Shown here: positions 21,592 to 29,716 of the stretch, in pieces
How positions within the stretch are numbered: the first letter of the stretch is position 1
How the letters are laid out: every line of letters starts with the position of its first letter
NCBI GenBank assembly: GCA_023853785.1
Contig: JAJIRX010001082.1
Coordinates: forward strand, 1 to 29,716
Reading direction: 5' to 3'
Source: Psilocybe azurescens
Taxonomy: Eukaryota > Basidiomycota > Agaricomycetes > Agaricales > Agrocybaceae
Length of the DNA stretch: 29,716 nt
Program-made: the position numbers and the translations under genes
Notes under the pieces: generated by a model
The model's database searches: none
Told to the model about the DNA's origin: nothing
The model's input: the letters and a program-made list of their open reading frames with translations, nothing else

Positions 21592-23722
21592 GGGTGTCGA
21601 GTTCCGCAGGTGTTATGTGGCGAGCATGGACAGCTGGCTATGCTGGTTATTTATGTTCACGGTGTTGAAGGATTCCGCCGTGGCTGCCTCCACCCCCATG
21701 TCCGCTTTCCGTGTCCGCGTCGAGACCTGAGTCTGTTTCTGCATCCACCCCCGGCCCCGACTTCGCGCATATTCTACATCCACCTTCACCTTCACCCCTT
21801 ATCCGCGTTCATCTGATTTATTTCCGACTTGTGCTACTGCTGCCCACTGCCCAAAACGTCACCGACGGCCACTACGCACAATACCGATACCACCGATACC
21901 ACTACCACTATCACTACCAATATCATTATCGATACCACAGCTGCATCATCGCTGATACTACCTCCACCTATACCACCACGCCCACGCTGCTCTAACAAGT
22001 CGCGATGTCCAATACCACCGGCCACTGACCACCATCGCCATCGCCATCGCCATCACCATCACACGCGTATGCGTATGCACGGGGTCGTAACTAGGTCTAG
22101 TTGAATCCGACTCTGGCTCTGGCTCTTATTCATGCAACCGCAACGACGGCCCTCGTACACATGCTCATACTCACACACACGCGGTCTCTCTTCCCTATCT
22201 ATCTATCGTCCTCGTCCCTCTTGATTGTATTCACCGATGATCATGATCAGAGCACTCTTCAAAAAATGCAGTCGACGCTGTTTGTCGTACCGCACTCTCC
22301 CCTCGCGACACAAAGATTTAACATACCATACCCAATCGTCCTATACCTTCCTCTTCCGCTTCCTCTTATCTAGCCTTGACCTTGAATACGCGATACCAAT
22401 GTTATATTTTGCTGGTTTTGTTGCTATTTCTATTTTATACTCTTTCTTGACGATCCACTGACTTACCCGCCCACATCGCCTCTCACCACACCACACCTCC
22501 TCTCGTCTCGTTTCACCTCCTCTCATCTCATCTCATCTCATTGCACATCCGCTCATCACACCACATCTCCTCATCCCACCTCATTGTGTTTCGCCCATCA
22601 AAACTGAACTTATCGCATCACATCTTATCCTTATCGTAGCATACCGCACCATAGTACATACCACATGAATTCCGATTTTTGTTTGCTTTGTTTTGTTTTG
22701 TTCTTGTCTACCCTATCCTTGAAACGACAATCTACAATCTAGCGAACCGAAGGAAGGAATAAAGATAAGAGCGATCTACCGCCGCTCCCGCTCCGAGTAC
22801 GTTTTTGTTTTTTTTGTTCAGGTTTCGTTTTGTTTAGGATCTGAAGTCCCGGTGTGCTGCACGCCCCATGCATTGGATGTGCATGAGACTCGTCAATAAG
22901 TTGTAGAGAATGAGAAGCTAGCTTGGGTTCTCAGATGTCACTTAGACCCAGAGTCAATGCCGCTGCGCGTATCCGCCGATCTACCCACAGTGACAAGGCT
23001 GTTCGCCAATGTAATCTTAATCCATATGATACTTATAGTGTCCGCCGTGCCGCTGCCCTTGTATTCATACAATACGTATCTGAGTATACGTATAAGCGCC
23101 GAGGTACTGGTACTGTGCGTTTGGAGCAATCAAAAGCAAAAGATGGAAGTAAATGTTTATTTGTATTAGTCTAAGAGCTGGGAGGGTTATGGAGACACCG
23201 TGATCATGGGAAGATGAGCAACGGGGTGACAGGGGATGGGAAATGAGAAATGGCCTTGGGGTTACATTCTGGGTGTGTTGGCTATGTATATATACGTGTG
23301 ACCCCTTGAGGACGAAACTGCACTCACTCGGAGCGGGGGAAAGGATGTAATGTGTGATATGCCAGAGATTTGGAGACCTGTGCTTCCTTCAATATAAGTA
23401 TCCAAAGCGGAGGAGTGTGTAGCAAGACACGACGGATCTGAGCGTCGATCAAGCGTACAGAAAAATATACGCAGCGCTAAAGCTGAAGTGCTGAAGAATT
23501 GTCTGGTCAGTATAGAGTAAATGAACCAAAATAAGGTTAAAGGACGGACGACAATTAGCCTGTACATCAGAGCGCCCAACGCAAGGCTGAAGCTCAGCGA
23601 ACGGCTTTCTGTAGCGTCCGTCCGTCTCCCCTTCAATGCAGAGGAACCGTTAGAATAACAAGAACAAATATGGGGTCACTATTTAGAAACAACACGTGTG
23701 CGATGAAAAGGGAACAAAGTAG
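21592..23722. other. 3' region of the gene A pseudogene (copy of 11089-13210)
   Basis: Closely matches the region after gene A, including the microsatellite runs and the shared segment that contains gccgaggtactggtactgtg near 23095. Small length differences occur in the simple repeats; for example the tttaccacc repeats are fewer here. No gene is supported. The minus-strand open frame at 23262-23636 is the counterpart of 12785-12985. Confidence 0.6.
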
Positions 23723-23724
23723 GA

Positions 23725-24390
23725 AAAAAATCAAATTTTATTGATGGCCCTAAAAACCATCGGAACCGATAGAATCCCATTTAAGGAGTTTCCTGACCAA
23801 CTTTCAGCTCATCCTATCGAGCCGTTCCCCTTTAAATTACCAATTAAGGAATGCATACCCTAAAATATTAGCCAAACCCTTAAAAAATCGGTAAAATCTT
23901 GAAAAATAGCGGAATCGCTTTCATTTTTGAAGAGTGGGATGATCCCAAAGTTTGGTAGGATTTTACTGAGCCGTTTCTCCCCAAAAATTCCCAAAATTTT
24001 ATTACCTAAGCCACAAATCACTGATTACTTATTGTAAGGCAAAGAAGAAGGCAAAGAGAAACATTACCGGCCTTCGGAATCAATCAAAAACAGCTTCCCA
24101 TGTCCATCCTGTGATCCATGGCGACCGTGATGAGCAATTATATAACGATGAAGGATGGGACGCCAACATCTAGCACCTGGATGCCATTATCAACCCAACT
24201 TAGGTACATAAAATGTCATTGATTTTGGTCAAAAATTTGGCCGATCCAAACGGCTCGTGGGAAAAACTTCGGAGATGTGTTTTTTGACGTATTTCGATGA
24301 GCTGAACAAGAATCTGAAATTAGATGCCCGAAAAATTGCCTGGCTGCTGAGATCACCAATTTGTCGAGTTTGATTGTCCGCGACTGTAGA
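23725..24390. mobile_element. AT-rich insertion with a transposon-like ORF remnant
   Basis: The flanks before (aaagggaacaaagtagg) and after (aactaatctaatctgacc) match unit 1 at 13210-13290, where only about 40 bp lie between them. The extra ~665 bp is therefore an insertion with a small replacement. It is AT-rich. It holds a 45-codon open stretch (24036-24170, +) reading KRNITGLRNQSK and later DEQLYNDEGWDAN. That style reminds me of poorly characterised transposon-associated proteins in mushroom genomes, but the match is from memory and weak. The motif gagccgtt recurs directly (near 23819 and 23967) and inverted (near 24250). No clear terminal repeats were found. Confidence 0.5.
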
Positions 24391-24771
24391 ACTAATCTAA
24401 TCTGACCACACGCGCGCGATCACAGAGTTCGAGAACATTAACGGCGGAATATTGAGCATCGATACACACGTAGCATTATTCTAGCAATCCTGTACGAAGG
24501 AGTTGTACATTAGCGTTCTGTACCATTTGAGCTTCATTGACAAGATGGAAGAAAATGGAGAAATATTAGGAAAGAAAACTTCTTCAGCCTGTCCGAATTG
24601 TAAAACTTGTCGAGGGAATTTGTTTGTCCCTCTCCCGAAAGGTGGGCCACGTCATTCGGTGAATGGCATTGCATAAGATCAGCATTATCGGTGAATTCAG
24701 CTTTCATGTTCTGTCGAGTCACTTTGGGGTAGCCCTTAGTCCATGGGGTGGGGGATCTCGGGCTTAGAAAA

Positions 24772-26538
24772 TTATACGGAAATGTTCTGCGGAATGTAAA
24801 TATTCAAGTGTGGTCCGTCATCGTTGCTCGAATTTCTCCCTTCCATTGTCGAGAGCATGTCAGTCATAACAGGGAGTTGGCCTTGTATGTCACTCTTTTT
24901 CCAGACAATTAGGCATTTCATTCTGCGCAGAATTGTATTATTCATACAAGGTGAAAACAGTAATCTACGTTGTAGTAGCGAGTTCTGGCCATCTTGGACG
25001 AGCTGTGTGGATTATATTAGATTAATATAGATCGTATCAGCTGATGTGTACGATTTGTGTGCTAGAGCGCGTTCGCAGTGAGACGAAGAACGCACCTTGC
25101 TTGAACATTAGTGATATTATCATCATCATCTCTGGAACCACTAGCACGCTCTTCAACTAGTGAGGCGAGCCATCCCGTGAGCCCAGCAAGCTCTTCAAGC
25201 GATACAGATGAGCAATCGTATTTCTGCGTCATAAGCACGCGTCAGGGAAAGTAACGGAATATAATGCGTATCATAAGGGCATACTGATAATAATATATTA
25301 ATTCCAGAGCAGAATCCTGAAGGTGGATGCCATGGCGTGGAATTTGTGATGGACATAAAATGTAATGCACGGAGTGCAGCCAGATTTTGTTCAGTTGGGT
25401 ATGCGTAGGGTAAACATTCGCCAAAATATGATTTTAAGTAAGATTTCTGGGGAATGGATCGAATCCCTGATGCCGCCGTTCATATCGATGCTTGACCTCG
25501 CAATTAAGCAGATATGCAGCCATATGAGGAAACCAGCTTGAGCGCTCAATAACCGAGTTGAGTCCTTGGGAGACATTCTCTGAATGGCGATCGAAGAACT
25601 GACCCTGAAAATCTTCGAGATGCGAAGACCATTGTAAAGGAATACTAAAATCTCCTGTTCCAATCATGGTACATCCACTGTTGTCGGATGGTTGTGTCAA
25701 ATGTAGCCTATTGCCTAGGTGGCAGTCTTGAACTGGAATGACAAAGAGTTCCGTGAGATACCGACAGCTCTGGAAAGAGGGCAAAATTATCCGATGATAG
25801 ATTCCAGTTACTGCCTGTGACATTCTGTCCGGGAGACCTGTGTCGTACTCTGCAACCAGTGATATCGCCACAGGATCATGCTATAGGAATGATCATTATA
25901 CAAGATAGTTAGTGCTATATGATCGCGAAAAGACACAAATATATACGTGCCAGTATGTCGTGTATCCAGCACATTGCATCTAATGCAAAACTATTCGGCC
26001 CCATTCCCTTGTCAGATTGGTCTATACAAAATATGTTCCACAACCTGGGATCGAGCAAATATGTCAAAAACAATCGTCCCCATGCATCGGAGAGGAAAGC
26101 CTTTGTCCTTGATCTCCAATTCTAATATCCTTTAAGAAGCTACGCAGAGTCGACAATCTTGTGACAACCTCAGTAAGGGGTAGCAAGTTCGGGCTTGATT
26201 GGGAAGAAATATGTGTAAATAACGTATGTATCACAGCAGTAAAAAACTTACGCATTTGGGCTTCGAGCACGTTTTATGGTATCATTACCCAATAGAGTCA
26301 AGCAAAGAAACATGAGTCGCATTGACTGCCTGATCCATTGAGAACGCAGTTCTTCGTCCTCGCCTTCAGGAATGTAGCTCTCGAGCTCGTCTAGAGTTTG
26401 AATTCTCGCATACCTAAATCTTGAAGTTATCCCGCACCATCGAAAAAAGACAGCAATTCTGTATCTCGCTTGATAGGTTCACTTCGGGAAGATGATTGAT
26501 GTCGCCAATGCTCAACATCTCATATGATGCGTAGAATA
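24772..26538 (-). pseudogene. NACHT copy 3, decayed C-terminal half
   Basis: This continues copy 3 downstream of its exon 3 stop. The reading frame PEVNLSSEIQ persists in another frame, then two bases are lost at about 26445. Exon 4 is broken by a lost base near 26125. Exon 5 opens as SLVAEYDTGLPDRMSQAV and stays open until about 25434. The final exon reads KYDCSSVSLEELAGL, and the conserved ISV-TAA end is at 24772. As in copy 2, the exon 4 donor is GC (ctg|gcacgtatat). This half retains no usable frame of its own. Confidence 0.8.
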
Positions 26539-28414
26539 CTAGTGGAGTAATGCTGAACATATCATTTTTGCGAGATAATGTATGATTTGGCGCACAGCGA
26601 GGTCCAGAGTCTCCCCATCAGAGAATAGTGTTCGATGGCATTGTTCCAACCAGGCACAATCTGTCTTCAGATATTGCAGTAGATATAAACTGTATAGAAT
26701 ATTTGTCGACTTGGAAGCAATGAATGCTTTCAACTTCAAGTCGAGCTCTTTGCGAAGAGCATCTAAAGTGTCAATATCGCACAGAATGCTCGGTGGCTCC
26801 GGTAGGGTGTGCAACAAGTGCTGCAGTGACATTATGCTTATAGTGCTGTTGGTGTGTTCGATAAAAACAGTTAGTATAAATTCAAGACAAAGCGAATGAG
26901 CTTACTAGGTCCTATGTTGTTCAACTTCGGGCTTCTGCTCTAATGCATCCCCAATCAGCTGGAAAATAGTAAACAGGAACTGCTCAGCAATTGCGGCCAC
27001 ATCGACAAAATATTGTCCCGAGCGAGGTTCATTCTGGAGAAATTCCCGAAATGATAAATGGTACAACTTGATTCTTGTTTCCTCTGGACAGCCACGCGGG
27101 CCATAAATCACTTTTAAAACTTCTTCGGCTTCAAACTCGACCCGTACTACCTCAATGAGAGAGTTGAGAGCGTCTAAAATGATAGATATAACTCCGGCAT
27201 CCACTCCGAGAAAAATCTCTATTGCTTGAACGGACAAGTCGAGAATAATACCGCCAAGAACTAGTTTCAGTGCTGCTCGATGAGTATCTGGGATACGCGA
27301 TAGAATTGCTGCATAGAGAGCGTCGAGGGTTGAGAACGCAGAAGCACGATGAGGTCCAGCCGTTGTCAATATCCGGAGCTGTTCTCGAGGGTCACAGAAG
27401 TCGGACGAGTAGCCAACAAACTTGACGATGGTGGATGCATAGATAAACTGGCCGGAAGCTTCTTCAACGAAGCGTATGACAATACGTGTGGGTGGCCACG
27501 GTTGCACCACAGACGACATGATGCGGCTGTATTTGTTGCAAATGTCGGCGAATTCAGCGACCAAATATCTCTCGATATCGCCGTCCGCATCTCCGATCTG
27601 ATTGAGTGATATGGGAAGTGTAAGATCGTGCATATCCTCTACTTCAAATGCATCTCTGATCCAATATTCGGGACGGCTGGCAATAAGGAATCGAAGGGGT
27701 AATTTATGATGACGGATATGGTAGGATATGAGAGAAAGAATGCTCTTCTGAGTCGTTGAATCTGCGCATTCATCCAGACCGTCTATGATAATAGTAGGCG
27801 TGTGGGACGACCAGTTCGATACTTGTAAGAGAGGGTCAACGATAAGAGCCTTGATTTGGATTTCCATGGACCTCGTAGGAAGCATGGGATCTTTGAACAA
27901 TGTGTGGTTTATGAAGGGCAGTAGGGCGGGGAATTGAACTGCAAGCTGATAGGCGAGCGTCGGGAAGAGTTTGTTGCCATCTCCGCGACCCATGTTGTCT
28001 CCGACGGCAAAGAAAAAGCTTCCTGCATATTGACTTTGATATAATCTCCAGAGAAGCTCTGCGATAGACTGTGCGATGGCTGATTTTCCGGATCCTGCTG
28101 GACCGTACAGCCATACGACACTGTAGTCAGGAGCAGGGTCGATAATCCAGTCTGTTATGGTCTTGAGTGCATTTTCTCGTGTCCCAGGATGACACTTTCC
28201 GGGCGGGAATCGTGCAGACGAATCGAACATTGCTCCAGATGCAATGTGCTGGTTAAGAAGATGTAGTCCTTTTGAACATGCAAATACATTGAGTACATGT
28301 GTTTTGCATAAAATAGTTCTTACCAGTGTCCCGGTGTACGTTGTTGTGATAATCGCCTTGTACGTTTACTAAATGACCGCCATTGATGATGAAGTTACTA
28401 CGCTGTGGGAACAT
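26539..28414 (-). CDS. NACHT-domain NTPase (NLR-like), copy 3, truncated product
   Basis: The best-preserved NACHT copy. Exon 1 (28414-28324) encodes MFPQRSNFIINGGHLVNVQG; exon 2 is 28268-26906 and exon 3 is 26845-26539. Introns are 55 and 60 nt, GT-AG. The predicted protein is about 586 aa. Walker A GPAGSGKS is at residues 86-93 with Lys92, Walker B TIIIDGLDE at about 189-197, and the ASRPEYW segment near 227-233. The post-NACHT phrase LYHLSFREFLQNEPRSGQYF is near 432-451. All NACHT motifs expected for ATP binding are present and there is no stop in exon 2. Exon 3 ends early (LAKMICSALLH, stop) because of the 1-base loss shared with copy 2. The start is the Met matching copy 2. Only about 26 bp of shared upstream DNA remains before LTR-like sequence begins, so expression is doubtful. 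It may be a shortened NLR-like protein or a pseudogene. Confidence 0.65.
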
Positions 28415-28440
28415 TTGACTGCTAGACAGGTGAGGCCCAG

Positions 28441-28735
28441 TGTCAGGACTCAAACTAAACCAAGTTGAAGCTAAGGAGTATCTACAACATGTGGGCAGTA
28501 CTTATAGTATGTTAGAACGTCTATGAGGCTATGTAAAATGTATGGAAAGCTATGTAGACTACGGACTGCGGCAAGCTGTGGACTATGACAGACTACGGAT
28601 TGCGGTGCAAAGGTAAATCTATTCTATTCTTTCTATTTCTATCTATCTATAATATCTATAATATAAGAGACGGTTATATCTATAATATATATATATATCT
28701 ATAATATAAGAGAAGGTTTTTCTAAAAAGGAAGTA
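28441..28735. mobile_element. Possible LTR retrotransposon end (LTR-like sequence)
   Basis: Similarity to copy 2 stops at ggtgaggcccag, and the next bases are tgtcaggactcaaac. They begin with TG and resemble the start of an LTR. The stretch holds two copies of an agactacggactgcgg-like motif (28555 and 28589) and CTAT microsatellites. A tctataatataagaga unit occurs twice (about 28653-28671 and 28698-28716) and could act as an LTR promoter. The opposite LTR and the primer-binding site would lie outside or are unrecognised, so the identification is tentative. Confidence 0.4.
28620..28716. repeat. CTAT/TATA microsatellite cluster
   Basis: Runs of ctat and at dinucleotides, with a duplicated tctataatataagaga unit. 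They sit inside the LTR-like sequence next to the copy 3 start. Confidence 0.7.
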
Positions 28736-29716
28736 CAATGACTAAGGATTTCAGAAAAGGAAATTTCAAATTACTTAATCATGACAAAGCACACAGCAAC
28801 GGAGCCTTTTGAAATAAACAACCAGTGGGTATAATACACCCTCAGTATATCTTCTATTAGCTATATCAGCTGTATTGACACAGCTTTGAGTGGCTTTGGG
28901 AACAAATAAATATGTACACTCTTGCATACACAGTGCACCAAGAGCAAGTGGGTCAATAAATTTGTGTTAAAGGCTATTTGAATGGAACATTTCTGTCTGC
29001 AGATATTGTGGTTGTTTGACACCTTTTTAATGGAGACTATGTATTGTATAAATGAGTAGAAAGGCTGAAATAAATACCACTGAATAAGTATTGAAACAGG
29101 GATATTCTGGACAGTAGACAAGTTGGTATAGAATGAAATATAGTTGGAATTGTTTAAATAAAGATGTAGATAGGAAGATAACACTGAGACACAATTTTGC
29201 AATTGGAAATAGACAGTTTCCAGTGCTGTACAGGTGATAAAATTATGTTTTTGAGAATGAAGCTCCAATATGCTTTACTCATGTAAAAATAAATACACTG
29301 TTAACTATTGGGTGTAAGAATTGACTTTTAAATGTTATTCTGCTATAAGCTGTAGATTGATGTGACTAATTTGCAGCATGAATGTAGTGGGATTCAGAGG
29401 CAGCTATTTTGATTATGAAGAGAAAAAGTGTAAGCTATGAATTTTAAAATAGCAGTGTTGCAGCTGCTGTGGATATCAAAACATTGTTGGATAGTCAATA
29501 AATAGTCAAGTAATGTAATAAATATAGGGTATCAGAGACAATGATTGATGAATCCTTGAGAGTGGGTGGGGTGGTGGAGTGGTGGAGGTTGGAGTGGATT
29601 AATAGGTATAAACTGCAGTTAGTAGCAAGAATGAGTTGAATGTTGGAACCATTGTTTAAATAGTATTGATAACATAGATAATGTAAGCTATGAAATTTAA
29701 AAATAGCACAATGCTG
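28736..29716. other. AT-rich region, no convincing gene
   Basis: The base composition is clearly more AT-rich than the gene regions. A 135-codon minus-strand open frame (29268-28861) has biased composition and no recognisable motif; it is probably spurious or decayed transposon DNA. A ~27-bp direct repeat (gtaagctatgaa followed by ttttaaa/tttaaaa and atagca) occurs at 29429 and 29683. A G-rich run of gtggtgg type lies at 29562-29598. Confidence 0.45.

Larger units (their letters stand above)
20370..28440. repeat. Direct segmental duplication, unit 2
   Basis: This is the counterpart of 9908-17330. It differs by an AT-rich insertion of about 665 bp (about 23725-24390), by loss of the gene A splice donor, and by replacement of the DNA upstream of the NACHT start codon from 28441 on. 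Confidence 0.8.

Noticed and set aside
28861..29268. 135-codon open frame on the minus strand
   Set aside because: It lies in AT-rich DNA, has a biased composition (Ile, Leu, Ser, Asn, His), no recognised motif and no support from a second copy.
1..29716. CRISPR arrays, bacterial operons, rRNA genes, telomeric repeats
   Set aside because: No regular spacer-repeat arrays, no ribosome-binding-site-led gene runs, no rRNA-like conserved blocks and no TTAGGG runs were seen; introns show the DNA is eukaryotic.

Overview
The window looks like a piece of a mushroom-type fungal genome (Basidiomycota, probably Agaricomycetes). The evidence is the gene content and the gene structure. There are NACHT NTPases with the N-terminal motif NFMINGGHLVNVQGDY, an F-box protein of the kind expanded in these fungi, and short GT-AG introns of about 55-70 nt. 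Coding DNA is GC-rich next to AT-rich, transposon-like stretches. There is no bacterial or viral layout and I see no tRNA or rRNA gene. Exon models were drawn by hand from reading-frame continuity, splice signals and comparison of the internal copies.

Layout, left to right. 1-1600: mostly non-coding; from about 950 on it is the upstream flank of NACHT copy 1. 1602-5054 (+): NACHT copy 1, a pseudogene. 5733/6179-8679 (+): an F-box/LRR-like gene broken by several frame changes. 8680-9658: intergenic, holding the gene A promoter. 9659-11088 (+): gene A, a four-exon gene for a protein with an N-terminal Cys-Cys pair and a low-complexity body. Its function is unknown; a LAMTOR1/Ego1-like role is only a guess. 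11089-13644: long repeat-rich 3' region. 13645-17306 (-): NACHT copy 2, a pseudogene. 17307-20370: upstream flank of copy 2 and a foldback element with two ~300 bp inverted arms. 20440-21591 (+): second copy of gene A without exons 1-2, a pseudogene. 21592-23722: its 3' region. About 23725-24390: an AT-rich insertion. 24772-28414 (-): NACHT copy 3, with an intact NACHT half (predicted 586 aa) and a decayed C-terminal half. 28441-29716: AT-rich DNA that starts like an LTR and replaces the copy 3 promoter.

The main structural story is duplication followed by decay. A block holding the 3' part of gene A, its downstream region and a minus-strand NACHT gene occurs twice in direct orientation, about 10.46 kb apart (about 9908-17330 and 20370-28440). 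NACHT copy 1 is a third, inverted copy that shares upstream and downstream flanks with copy 2. Copies 2 and 3 share an exon 3 frameshift that copy 1 lacks, so that break is older than the tandem duplication. NACHT proteins are STAND ATPases of the fungal NLR-like class, linked in some fungi to non-self recognition and regulated cell death. Here at most a truncated NACHT protein (copy 3) and gene A look potentially expressible. I found no clear new multi-gene system; the interest lies in birth-and-death evolution of NLR-like genes, mobile DNA at the breakpoints, and the uncharacterised gene A family.
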